Shown: piece by piece, positions 46,084-56,640 of the stretch
How the letters are laid out: every line of letters starts with the position of its first letter
How positions within the stretch are numbered: the first letter of the stretch is position 1
Origin: Aspidapion aeneum
Lineage: Eukaryota; Arthropoda; Insecta; Coleoptera; Brentidae
DNA: 64,000 bases
Direction of reading: 5' to 3'
Assembly (NCBI GenBank): GCA_963576565.1
Contig: OY755047.1
Coordinates: 4,558,931-4,622,930 of the forward strand
Notes under the pieces: generated by a model
Database searches by the model: none
What the model was told of the DNA's origin: nothing
Seen by the model: the letters and a program-made list of their open reading frames with translations, nothing else
Program-made: the position numbers and the translations under genes

Positions 46084-47030
46084 TCTAGGGACACGGTAGT
46101 AGCGCGGAAACTGCTGTACCATCTTTTCTTGAAACATATCAGCCCATATTTGTCCTATCTAAATAATATTATATATAATATTATAATACTACGGAATGAG
46201 CTACGAAACTAAAACTTTGCACAGTCGTAGTTATTTATAGACTTATCAATCCCTCCAGTTTTATGGACTTCCATAAAGTAGTAAAGTAGTAACGAAATTT
46301 CAAAAAACGTCAAAATTGCCACTCACTTACTCGCTTACTCACTCATCTACTGACTCATGTATCATCAAAATTTTACTGTACTTCCAGACATGCTACAAAG
46401 CTGAAATTTGGCACACTGATAGAAATTGTGACCAAACCCTTGGAAAAAATAAAAAAACCCAAAAATTCTAGTTGACTCCCCTCCCCCATACATGTAAAGT
46501 TATGCAAAATTAACATTGCCCACTTCCAGAGGCGCTAGAGAGTTGAGCTTTGGCAGACTGATAGGAAATATGATAAAACTATAGGAAAAAATTATTTAAA
46601 AACCCCAAAATTTGAATTTGCTTTCCTTCCCTTCAAAGCTCAGCTTACATAAGTGCAAATTTATGTAAGCTGAGCTTTGGAAGGCCGATAGGAACTATAA
46701 TAAAACTATAATAGAAAATTAAAAAACCGCATATTTAAATTAACTTCCCTCCGCTATAAATGTAAAGTTATGTAAAAGTAACATTCTCCACTTCCAGAAA
46801 CGCTAGAGACCTGAGCTTTGGAAGACAGATAGGAACTTTGATAAAACTACAGGAAAAAAGTTAAAAACACCAAAATTTTACTTTACTTTCCTCTCCTATA
46901 AATGTAAATTTATGTAAAATTAACATTGCCAACTTCTAGGGAAAACTAGAGAGCGGAGCTTTAGAAGGCTGATAGGGCCTATGATAAAACCTTAGGAAAT
47001 TATAAAAAAAACTCAAAATTTTTAATAAGA
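46084..47030 (+). repeat. Second copy of the 23241 repeat leading into a tandem array of about 140 bp
   Basis: 46084-46420 matches 23248-23545 (GCGGAAACTGCTGTACCATC, TTTGCACAGTCGTAG, CTGTACTTCCAGA). From 46383 a unit with ACTTCCAGA..GCTAGAGA..GAGCTTTGG..GATAGGAA..ATAAAACTA recurs at about 46526, 46665, 46792 and 46932, diverging. At 46638-46680 an inverted pair (AAGCTCAGCTTACATAA / TTATGTAAGCTGAGCTT) sits in the array. Confidence 0.7.
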
Positions 47031-47135
47031 CATTGCAAAAGTTTTGAACAATATTCCGCATAGTTTACTACTTTAAAACTTAAATATTATCCAAATCCTT
47101 TAAAAAAGGAGTGAAATCATATAACAAAAACATTT
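47031..47135. other. No gene seen
   Basis: Short AT-rich spacer. Confidence 0.4.
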
Positions 47136-47300
47136 CATGTAAAAAAAGCCAAGTACGCGAAAGTGGAATTCCGTTAAAAAAATTGAGATAAAAGTAAAGC
47201 AGTTCTCCAATACAAATTTCAAAATGAAAGGTTCTTACTAGTTTGGAAATTTTTTTAACGAAATTCCACTTTCGCGTACTTTTGCCATTTTTTACATGAA
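47136..47300. mobile_element. Short hairpin (MITE-like), arms about 50 bp
   Basis: TTCATGTAAAAAAAGCCAAG with TACGCGAAAGTGGAATTCCG (47138-47178) is inverted at 47247-47300 (GAAATTCCACTTTCGCGTAC, then TTTTTTACATGAA). The loop is about 65 bp. Confidence 0.75.
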
Positions 47301-47398
47301 TAAATGAATACTGCGTCCTAGACGAATTTATTTCAGAGCCATCTGCCCCTCAATGTTGCAAGGCTCGCCGGTTGCCAATCTATTGGGTCATATACTCA

Positions 47399-48649
47399 TC
47401 AGGGGCGGCTCGTCCATAGGAGCGCTGGTGCGCGCGCACCCCCAGCAAAAACAAGAAAAAAATAAATACAAACTATTATTAAATAATTACTGTTGTTTTT
47501 TATTTATTTTTTAATGATCCCGATCCCGCTAGTGGCATCTATCGGCCATTAACGGAAGTAATTAATATCTTTTCGACTTGATGCTTGCTGCCGCAGACGG
47601 TGGCCTTCGATCGCCTCGCCTCGCTTGAATCTAGAGATATGAGAGGGCGGGCTTGAATCTGGAGGTGCGCGTGGATTCGGTGTTCCTTTTTAATCCAATT
47701 TTTGCCACGCAATTGGATCGGAAATGCTCGGGATATCGGCCGAGAAAAAGGCGAGGTGGTGCGCTAAATCAATACACACTTGCATCGTTTTTTTATAGTT
47801 CTCAGCTGATTACTGTTTATATTATCGTTAGTATGCGTGTATTGGGCGTAATTAAAATTTATTTACGCAGTTTTTAAGTGAATTTTATGCTGTTTTCGGC
47901 TTCTTGTTTGTAATTTTTGGGTTAATTATTATCTACAAGTGTCGAATATGTCTGAGGCAGTTATAAGTTCGGGTCCGGGTAATCCTGGAAGTAATTCAAG
48001 ACTTAATTGTGTACAAAACATTATAGCAAGCTTTTCCTCCTTTAATTTAAATAAAAAAATTGAAATTAAAAGATTAGGAAGGCCGACTCCAGAACTAGAA
48101 TTATCGCAAACTTGCTCTAAAAGAAAAGAAGGTAGGAATTTTAAAAGATATTTACCAAAAAAACAACTGGATTTGTGGATGTGATGTTACAAACTCGTTA
48201 TTTTGTTTTGCATGCTTATTATTTTTCAATGCAAGCATGGATAAAAGCTGGAGCCGCATAGGGGTAACTGACTTAAATCATCTACAGGCAAAAATTAAAA
48301 AGCATGAATTTTTGAATCAACGTATACGAACATTACAATATGAAATGGTATTTGAATCAAAAGCTAAGATAAAACGGTTTTGTACATTGAATTAATGTTA
48401 TCCATCGTTGGCTAAAAACTAATATGTATGTATACTGTAGGTAACATTTTTTTTTGTGTAGGCATATTTTTATTTATTGGAGACCTGCGTTTTTTTACTT
48501 TGACAATCTTATTACCTAGTGGGCACCATAAGTTCTTTTATTTGGCTACAAATTAATATGCAAATTTTTTTAACTTTATTTATTTTAAATTTCTTTCGAC
48601 TCACTTATTACAGCGCACACCCATTCTTATACTTCACGAGCCGCCACTG
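47399..48649 (+). mobile_element. hAT element with exact 8-bp duplication ATACTCAT
   Basis: It starts CAGGGGCGGCTCGTCCATAG and ends TTCACGAGCCGCCACTG. ATACTCAT flanks both sides (47391-47398 and 48650-48657). Length is 1251 bp against several kb for an autonomous hAT, so it is an internal-deletion derivative that keeps the 5' part of the transposase gene. Confidence 0.95.
47948..48395 (+). pseudogene. hAT transposase N-terminus with TTF-type zinc finger, frameshifted
   Basis: The ATG at 47948 opens MSEAVISSGPGNPGSN and the frame runs to KRYLPKKQLDLWM (stop at 48184). One base over, from about 48170, it continues WICGCDVTNSLFCFACLLFF, then SWSRIGVTDLNHLQAKIKKH and a stop near 48395. The CGC..N.LFCF.CLLF and G..DL.HL...I..HE blocks define the TTF-type zinc finger found before the catalytic domain in ZMYM1-like hAT transposases. 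The catalytic part is deleted. A related fragment lies at 60459. Confidence 0.85.
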
Positions 48650-48657
48650 ATACTCAT

Positions 48658-49295
48658 TGATTATAACTTTTTTTGGTAAAGAGTCCTACGTGACGAGTCT
48701 CCACTGTCCTATACGTATAGGCGTTGTCACAATAGGGGTCTAATGAAAGACGGCTCTAAAACAACAGGCCTTGATACCGCTACTGGATTCACATTGAGTG
48801 GCTGACAATTGACAATCGACTCGTAATTAAACAGAGCAAGCTGCGATGATAATAATTGACAGTCCTATTTACAGGGTCAAATTTCAAACACATTTTTAAC
48901 AATACAACGAGAATTATATAGGCTTTGACCATACCTATTACCAAAGACTGATTACCATTTTTTTAGCCTTCTGAGCTCCCCATACTACCTAATTCGTTAA
49001 AATTTTCAGCTTTTGATTATTTTGATATTTATCTTTCAGTATCTTCCATAAAAATTCGGACATTAAATGGACTTCCCTTGTATTTACAAATGGTTGAACA
49101 TTGGACCTTAAATTGGCAGTTTCTGGACCGAAAATGAATATATATCAATATCTTCTTCTGTTTATGCAAATCTGTTAAAAAATAATTGAAACAAATGCCC
49201 TTTTTAAACAAATATTATTTTTAAACAAATTCTTGAAATTTTAAATCTACAGCATTTTCTAACCCAAAACCATATGACTACCATCCTATCGTACA
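48658..49295. other. No gene seen
   Basis: Nothing recognised. Confidence 0.5.
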
Positions 49296-49945
49296 AGACG
49301 CTAGCGCTACCAAGTCCAATCCCTGACTTCGCATGCGCAGATCTACCAATATTATTTTCCTCATGTATTAGAATAGATGAATACAGGGTGATTTTCACTT
49401 GAATGATTCTAACCACATGAAAATAGAAAGTTTCAAAAACCTAACCTAACAAAACCTAATCAAATCTAGCCGAACCGAACCAAAGGAAACTGAACCAATA
49501 ATTTTTTTCAAAAAAAAAACTTTCCTGACTTCCTGCCCGGGATCCTAGAGGATGTGAATCCGAACGGAACCAAACCTAACCTAACCAAACTAAACTACAA
49601 CACGTACTGCTAATTAGGTTTAGTTGGGTAGGGTTAGGTTCGGATAGGTTCGGTTCGGTACGGTCCGGTTCGGATTCACATCATCTAGGATCCCGGGTAG
49701 GAAGTCAGGAAAGTTTTTTTTTGAAAAAAAATATTGGTTTAGTCTGCTTTGGTTCGGATCGGTTAGATCTGATTAGGTTTCGTTAGGTTAGGTTTTTGAA
49801 ACTTTCTATTTTCATGTGGTTAGAATCATTCAAGTGAAAATCACCCTGTATATCTATTCTAATACATGAGGTAAATAATATTGGTAGATCTACGGATGCG
49901 AAGTCAGGGATTGGAAGTGGACTTGGTAGCGCTAGCGTCTTGTTC
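49296..49945. mobile_element. Palindrome of about 650 bp with a TACAGGGTG foldback inside
   Basis: ACAAGACGCTAGCGCTACCA (49295) pairs with TGGTAGCGCTAGCGTCTTGT (49924), and the match continues through GGGATT..GACTTCGCATGCG, GGTAGATCT and ATGTATTAGAATAGATG up to ATACAGGGTGATTTTCACTT (49382), whose inverse ends at 49849. The inner arms contain AACCTAACCTAAC-type words and GGATCC-like CCCGGGATCCTAG. The ends of the inner element are not the ends of the palindrome, which is unusual. Confidence 0.8.
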
Positions 49946-50481
49946 CTATTGTCAGTCTGCCCGCTCAGTGAGTTGATAGGCCTTGTATTCTCGTAGGTAA
50001 CGATTTCATTGTAACGCTAATCAAGGCAATGAAAATGGACGGGCCACGATCCTCCTTTCTTTGTTGACGTCACATCGGAGGCTGATTTTTTTTTTGATGG
50101 TTACGTCACGACACAGCTGATTGTGTTTAAAATATTGAAGTTGGAATGACGGTTCATGAATATTAGATTTTTTTTAAGCTGGTTTTGAGATTGTTTCTAC
50201 TATATTCTTGCAGAACATTTTTTTTTTAATGTATAGTAATCCTTAATTTATCAGGGCCGGTTCATTAGCTCACACAAAATTAAATTTAAAGCAGAAGCGA
50301 TGTTTTCGTTTCTGCGTGAAAAGTAATCGGATTACCTACCTATCTATTTTTTTTTTGTTATATTTAAAAACTTTATTTTAACATTAAATAGGTATAAAAC
50401 AAGAAATAAACAATAAAAATAAAATTAATAAAAGTTAAACTCTAAACTCACACACGCAAGCATACATCCCCAAGCACACAT

Positions 50482-50817
50482 TTAAAGATTGAAAATTTCG
50501 TCCAACTGCTGCATGTCGGGAATGGTTCCTATGACTGAAGCTGCATTTCCTCTTTGAATGGCAAGGCTTAACCTCTGAATCAAAAATGAGGTTGATCTAG
50601 GTTCGTGGGACTTACATTCGATTTTGGCACCAAGTTCTTTGACAAAATTTTTAGCTTTTTCCGCCCAAGGTCCAAAAGTCTCTACAGAAAAAGGAACAAA
50701 AATATAATTTTGAGATAATTCTGAATATTTGTTTATTTTAATTTGTTCCCTTATTTTTGCCGCTTCTCTATCTATTTGTTTATATTCGGCACTTGGCAGA
50801 CTTTTTAATACAGTTGT
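50482..50817 (-). pseudogene. Non-LTR retrotransposon C-terminal fragment, frame intact
   Basis: The minus strand gives about 111 uninterrupted codons: LPSAEYKQIDREAAKIREQ, NYIFVPFSVETFGPWAEKAK, then FLIQRLSLAIQRGNAASVIG and a stop at 50482-50484. The VPF.VETFGPW and RLSLAIQRGNA blocks are a recurring C-terminal module of reverse-transcriptase proteins; I recognise the pattern, not a named family. No ATG is present because the copy is 5'-truncated; a T-run on the plus strand near 50350 is the A-tail. Confidence 0.7.
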
Positions 50818-51024
50818 TTACATGTGTTTACAAAAATTACAAAAATTTTTTGTAGTGTAATTTTGTTTTAAAAAAATTAACGCTGGTATTTTTGGGATTC
50901 TAAACGAAGTTTATTGTAAAAAATTATTAAAAAATCGAAAAAGTTTTACAATACAAACAAATAAACAAATGCTCTGACAGACACAGATGACAAAGTCAAA
51001 CACATGTCAAATATAACAGTTGGC

Positions 51025-51559
51025 CAGGGCTATCAAAATGGACGGGCCACGATCCTCCACTTTGTTGACGTCACATCCGGGGCTGATTTTTTTTTGATGG
51101 TCACGTTACGACACAGCTGATTTTGTTTAATAAAGCCGTTTTTGAGATTGTTTTTACTTTATTCTGGCAGAACAATTTTTTTTAAAAGCCCTAATTTTTC
51201 ATAGCCGCTTCATTAGCCCACACAAAAATTAAGTTTAAAGCAGAAGCGAATGTGACAATCACATATGACAAAGTCAAATACATGTCAAATATAACAGTTG
51301 GCATGTGGTACATGACGGGTAATTTGAATTCAAAATAAGGAATGCTAAATCTTGAAGATTTTAACCTTTTAATCATGTTGCTTCCTTAGAAACCTTTGGT
51401 GGAATATCGGGATGGTGTCTGAGAATATTTCACTGAAATTTTGCGGAAACCTGTAGTGCCATTTTGAAAATATCATAAAAAACGTCTGACCTCCCGTAAG
51501 ACCCAATGTAAAATTCAGCCCCGGGCAGCGTCGTGGCCTCTATTTTTGTGTTGGCCTTG
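51025..51559. mobile_element. 7-bp-duplication element, copy 3, nested in copy 2
   Basis: It starts CAGGGCTATCAAAATGGACG and ends GTGTTGGCCTTG, flanked by exact AGTTGGC duplications (51018-51024 and 51560-51566). Copy 2 sequence continues in register on both sides. It is closer to copy 1 than to copy 2 in the first 90 bp. Confidence 0.9.
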
Positions 51560-51839
51560 AGTTGGCATGCGGTACATGGCGGGTAATTTGAATTCAAAAT
51601 AAGGAATGCTAAATCTTAAAGATTTGAACCCTTTGATCATCTTGCATCCTTACAAAAGTTTGGCAGAATATCGGGATGGTGACAGAATATTTCACTCAAA
51701 TTTCGCGGAAATCTGTAGTGCCATTTTGAAAATATTATTTCTGACCTCCCATAAGACCCAATGTAAAAGTCAGGCCCCCGAGAAGAGATGATTTTTTCAT
51801 GGTCGTGGCCTGTATTTTTTTGTTGGCCTTGGTTATACT

Positions 51840-52118
51840 GCTCCACGATCAGTAAAGGGAGTAGTACATCACATTATGTGAGAAACAAAGATAGATCTAT
51901 TTAAAAGTCGGAAAAATACAAAAGTTTATTAAAAAATTAAATTATTAAAAAATTTATGAGTAAAATTCCAATAATTATATAATTATTAAATTAAGGACAC
52001 TATTATAAATAATTTTTCTAACATAAATAGTCTCTGTTGTTCAATTTAATAAAACTTTTTTGACCAAACATTTTAGTCCTCCAAAGTCCCAACGATTTCT
52101 ATACTTTTCTAAAAATCA
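51840..52118. other. No gene seen
   Basis: AT-rich spacer. Confidence 0.4.
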
Positions 52119-52272
52119 AGAATGGACTGCGTGGTCAAAGATTTCAGTCGCCAGAAGAAGCAGTTTACGCCTTCAAGAATTCAATTTTGACAGTACTAAG
52201 AAACGAGTAGAATTACAGCTTTGATAACTGGTTTGAGCGCATGCAAAAGTGCATTAATTATAAAGTCTTTAA
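52119..52272 (+). pseudogene. mariner transposase C-terminus
   Basis: Frames read QEWTAWSKI, then SPEEAVYAFKNSILTV, a stop, and NYSFDNWFERMQKCINY, the same region as at 40858-41030. It ends about 20 bp before the LINE A 3' end, again tail to tail. Confidence 0.75.
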
Positions 52273-52294
52273 AAGCTATCTACTGTTTTATTCC

Positions 52295-53299
52295 ATATTT
52301 ATCGGTTTCACAACGTTCTACGTCTTCCGATACCCAATCTCCAATCGTTTCTGTTTGCCCATAATTCATCATCTAGGCCTCTTATTCTTATTTCACTGTC
52401 TCCTCCTTCTCTCCAGCTTCTCCTTGACCGTCCTCATTTTCTTCGGCCAGTTGGTTTCCATTGTAGTATTTGTTTAGGTAGTCTTTCATCATTCATTCTT
52501 TGTACATGTCCGTACCACACCAGTTGTTTTGTTCTTATATCATCCACTAAAGTACGTTCACCCACTGTCATAATTTCTCTTATTCTTTGATTTGTAACTC
52601 TTTCTCTTTTTGATTTCCCTGCTGCTCTTCTCCAATAGTCCATCTCCGTAGCGGAAAGCATTCTTTCTGTTCTATCCTTGATTGGCCATACTTCTGAGCC
52701 GTATGTAATAATACTTTTTACAATGGTGTTATATATTGGCTTTTTGTTATGTTTTGATATACTTTGGTCCCAAATTATTCCATTTAATAAAGTTATTGCT
52801 TTTCTTTCTTGTACGTTTCGATCTTTTATAGCTTTGTCTAGTGTTCCGTCAGCTGTAATTTTTAGACCTAAGTATTTATACTCATCACAGGACTGAATTC
52901 GCTGCCCGGTATTTAAGGTTAGATCCTGTTTCGTTCCACCGATACACATACACTCTGTCTTATTGAGATTAACCTCTAGTCCCCACTTATTGTACTCTTC
53001 TATTAGTTTTCGTGTCATATATTCGAGGTCGTCATAATCCTGAGCCACTAATATCTGATCATCGGCGAAATATAAAGTATACAAGGTGGTCTCGTCCAAC
53101 GGAATTCCCATGTTTTGACATTTTCTCGTCCATACTTTAACGACTTGTTCCAAGTATATCTTGAAGAGCGTAGGCGAGATACAGCAACCTTGTTTAAGAC
53201 CTTTATTTACTTGAAAGCCTTTGGTTAGTTTTGCTTTTATTTTAACTTTTGCCTTACTATTCCGGTATAAATCTTTGATGGCCTTAATTAGTTGTACAC
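52295..53299 (-). pseudogene. LINE A copy 6, 5'-truncated
   Basis: A 239-codon minus-strand frame (52434-53153) spans FADDQILVAQ through KQILQWKPTGRRK; a GGA/AGG base loss near 52433 ends it before the basic tail. The RT motif GLKQGCCISPTLF lies just upstream in another frame. Homology ends at about 53299. This copy has almost no TA tail. Confidence 0.85.
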
Positions 53300-53737
53300 T
53301 ATTGTTGTAATTATTGTTTTATTCCAGCTGTATGAAAAACTTAAAATACAAGCCTAGTATATGACACGCAAAATTTATATTTTATCGTCGGTGGTCTGTT
53401 CATCTCTGCATCTTATTCTATTTCGATAAAAAAAAATATTTCTGAAGGTGACTACTGACACTTTACGATACCTATTCAAAATGATAAAACCTTTAAAACA
53501 TAAAAAATGTTAATTTTATCTTTCTTTAAAAAAAAATGTCCTATATGTTTGGATAAAATGTTGAATATCTCTTATCAAACATTATTAATCAGTTTCTTGT
53601 GGCCTGGGCTTATCTTATCAACTTTTTTTATATTTTATTTTATTCATTAACTGGCAGATAAGGGCCTGTCAGAATTTTGGTGCACTGAAACACAGTTAAA
53701 AATTTGTAGAGAGGAAGTTTTTTACATATACAAGGCT
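53300..53737. other. No gene seen
   Basis: AT-rich, nothing recognised. Confidence 0.5.
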
Positions 53738-53975
53738 GGCTTGCTTCCAGCCTTTTGGCGATATCGTCAGAATGTCGTAGGTGGTTCAAGTTTTTAAAAA
53801 CATCTTTTAGGGCCTGGTTAACTAGTTTAGGGGTTATTGTGTCACACTGTCTGACGCCTCTTCTTATGCAGATTCGCTTCGTTATTTCGTGGAGATTGAT
53901 TAATGTAGTTTCTATTAATTAAAAATGCTTTTACTGCTCAGTGCTCAATGTTATCCAAAGCTTTTTTAAGTATAT
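53738..53975 (-). pseudogene. LINE C RT fragment
   Basis: On the minus strand the end at 53975 matches LINE C (IEH.AVKA). After an indel the frame reads KRICIRRGVRQCDTITPKL (near 53860), the conserved RT motif usually RRGVRQGD..SP.L, then LKDVFKNLNHLRHSDDIAK, where the catalytic YADD has become HSDD and the segment between is shortened. It supplies the RT block missing from the copy at 29740. Confidence 0.75.
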
Positions 53976-53992
53976 TTTATGTAATTATATTT

Positions 53993-54726
53993 TAGCTCAC
54001 ACTACTACTATACTATAGTAGTGTGAGCTATGGTTATCCTAATTTTTTCGGGAAAAAAAAAGTTGCTCCGATTTCAAAAATTTTTATATATCTTTGCGTT
54101 TCAGATGATTTTGAAACTTTTTTGTTGCGCCGTCTGTCTGTATGTCTGTCTGTGTGTCTGTATGTCTGTCTGTAACGACCAACGCGCATAACTCAAAAAC
54201 GGCTTGTCCGATTTTAATGAAATTTGGTACCTAAGCTGGGTTTTGGGTCGAGATGGTCCCATTTAAAAATGAACCAAATCCACCGAACACAAGCCAAATA
54301 AAAGGGTGGGGGTAGATTTAAAAAATTAGAGTTTATGTAAAAATATAGCGTGTGTGATATCAAACGAAAGGTAATTGAGCCTGGAGTTAAACAAAATACA
54401 TTTTAGTTTATTTTAAAAAAAGGGTGGGGGTAAATTTCAAAAATTAGTGTTTAAGTGGAAATATGGCGTGTGTGATATCAAACGAAAGGTAATTGAGTCT
54501 GGAGTTAAACAAAATACATTTTAGTTTTTAAAAAAGGGTGGGGGTAGATTTGAAAAATTAGAGTTTAAGGCAAAACATGGCTTGTGTGGTATCAAACGAA
54601 AGGTAATTGAGTCTGGAGTTCAATAAAATATACTTCAGTTTTTAGTTATATTAGCTTTCACGTAGATACACTATAACTATAGTATCCAGTGTGACCTTAG
54701 GTGCCCATAGATTGGCAGAGTATTTT
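53993..54726 (+). mobile_element. Terminal-hairpin element, copy 1
   Basis: It begins with a 38-bp perfect-arm hairpin (TAGCTCACACTACTA / TAGTAGTGTGAGCTA) and ends with a weaker hairpin of the same sequence type (54651-54703), then GGTGCCCATAGATTGGCAGA. Between are a (TCTG)n run (54133-54172) and three tandem units of about 115 bp with AAAAGGGTGGGGGTAGATTT, GTGTGTGATATCAAACGAAA and GGTAATTGAG.CTGGAGTT. The second copy at 62190 is 80-90% similar with two tandem units. TTTT flanks both copies on both sides as a possible duplication. The class is unknown to me. Confidence 0.8.
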
Positions 54727-54764
54727 ATTTATGAAATATTTATCTCAAAATATCTAAAAAAAAT

Positions 54765-54815
54765 GTTGCGGTTGGGGGGAGGTCCAGGCCCCGAGCCTCC
54801 CTGGGTGTACCCATG
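54765..54815. mobile_element. Possible right end of a hAT-like element
   Basis: GAGCCTCCCTGGGTGTACCC ATG resembles the right terminus at 10701-10720 (CCCCTGGGTGCGCCCATG). No left partner was found. Confidence 0.35.
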
Positions 54816-54902
54816 AATATGAAGTATTTTTATTTTTGCTAGTTTATGTTTCCATGTTCTATATATCCCACCTGTCTTTACACAGTGGAGTAAAAAAATA
54901 GT

Positions 54903-55590
54903 ATAATAGTAGTTTACCTAACTAGTGCGGAAAGTGCCTCTTTTCCGCACGCGATTGCACGAGTTAGGTACACTATTTTTTCTATAAGCGTGAGGAAAAA
55001 ACTAAAAATTAATCAGAAAATTATTTATATTCAAAACGTTTTAATCAAATCAATTATTATTATTCACATTCTAGCGGCTTCTAGAATGTGAATAATCCGA
55101 AGAATCCATTGAAAATCTAATTTTTTTGTTTGAAAAATTCAAAAGACGCTTGTATCTGCAAAATTGGCTTTGTTTTGACAGTTTGTTTGTACTTTGTTGC
55201 TATGGTGATTTAAGATGCCAAATCTAAAACCACTAGTGTTCATTGTTGTTTGACATTGACAATGACGATATTTATACCGGGGAGGTTTAAAACTTATAAT
55301 TTGAACCTATTTTACTGAAAACTTTATTTTATCGAAAATATTGAAAATATAGCAGAATTTTAGTCAATTTGAATATTTTTAGGATATTTCGTGTGCTAGG
55401 AAAGATACAAATGTATTTTGAACGGTCTAAATGTTATAGAACACCTCAAAATCGTAACAAATTTACTTTTCCGCACTAGTGCGGAAAAAATATTTTTCCG
55501 CACTAGTGCGGAAAAGTGGCACTTTCCACACTAAAATGCGTGCGGAAAAGTGGACTTTTCCGCACGCTTATAGAAAAAATATTTAAACAT
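54903..55590. mobile_element. Palindromic element with TTCCGCACTAGTGCGGAA motif
   Basis: TTTTCCGCACTAGTGCGGAAAA occurs twice at 55470-55520, and related GTGCGGAAAGTG, CTTTTCCGCACGC and TTTTTTCTATAAGCGTG words at 54928-54990 are inverted at about 55535-55585. The arms are rearranged rather than simply inverted. The middle has no coding capacity; an inverted ATTCACATTCTAG / CTAGAATGTGAAT pair lies at 55060-55095. Confidence 0.65.
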
Positions 55591-56640
55591 AATACTTCTA
55601 ATCATTAAAAATAAAAATAAAGCCCACATAAAAATGAGCCAACGGGTTAAATATTTTGAACTTTGAATTAAAATTTTGGATTCGAACGTACGCTAGTTAT
55701 AACCACTGCAACAGTGTGTTGGTTAAGCACGTTGTTGGACTCAGTCAATTTTCAAATATAGATTCTTTTTATTAGTATAAAAAGATTAGGTTATCATGTG
55801 GGTACATACATAAATCGGTATATAATTTACTGACTTTACGTAAGTAATGGGTGATCGATTGAGTGTCAAAAAAAACTTGGTTTTCTTTTTAAATAAATGG
55901 ATCCATGACGCTGTCGGTTCATTATATCATTAAATTAAAGGATAGATGAATTTGCCTCACATACAAGCAGTAAAATTTAAATTAAACTGCAATTGCATCA
56001 TCGTGAACCTTTTACCTACCTGATTTCGTTGAATGTAGATCCTTTATAGATTAAGTATTTATATTATTAGCATATTATAATATTTTTATTTTTTATATGT
56101 GTGTTTAAAAAAAGGGGGGGAGGGAAATGCTTCGTCACATATTCCAAAAGTCACGAGCCTCCTCTGATTTATATACGGTTTTTTTAATGTTTTGGTAATT
56201 TTCTTTTGTATATTTATTTTTTAGCACACACTGTATATAAGGTGCTTGATTCATACACACGCAAAAAACATTCAAAAACTTTTAGAGCAGCCTTTGAAAA
56301 ACTTTCCTCTGGGTTTTCTTTCACATTTCAAACCTTTTGGGAATTTTCTATGGATACCTTTCGTTTCTTTTCTTTTTTTTATATATATAATAATACAAAA
56401 TGATGTATTGCCTGATCTCTGGGGGATCAATTAGAGTTCTAAAATAAAATAAAATCCCTCTCCCTCAATTTAGATACAGGGTGGTCCAAATACTACTACT
56501 ACTTTGTCGGTTTAAAACATTAACATATTAACCAGAGGAGACTAGGAAATAAACAAAAAAATCGGCCGTCTAGATAAACAATTTGTTTTAAAAAACGTAC
56601 TTCTGCAGAAAATAACTCAGCGACTATTTTTGTTTGGTCC
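55591..56640. other. No gene seen; isolated ends at about 56150 and 56472
   Basis: TCACGAGCCTCCTCTG near 56150 resembles a decayed hAT right end (compare 48634-48649), and ATACAGGGTGGTCC at 56473 resembles a foldback end; neither has a partner. A (TACTAC) run follows at 56490. Confidence 0.4.

Larger units (their letters stand above)
50022..51831. mobile_element. 7-bp-duplication element, copy 2, interrupted twice
   Basis: It starts CAAGGCAATGAAAATGGACG and ends GGTCGTGGCC..GTTGGCCTTG (51831). A retrotransposon fragment (about 50303-50975) and copy 3 (51025-51559) interrupt it. Left and right flanks do not give a clean duplication. Confidence 0.75.

Noticed and set aside
49437..49590. Telomeric CCTAA repeats
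   Set aside because: Only two to three degenerate units inside a foldback arm; no long array.
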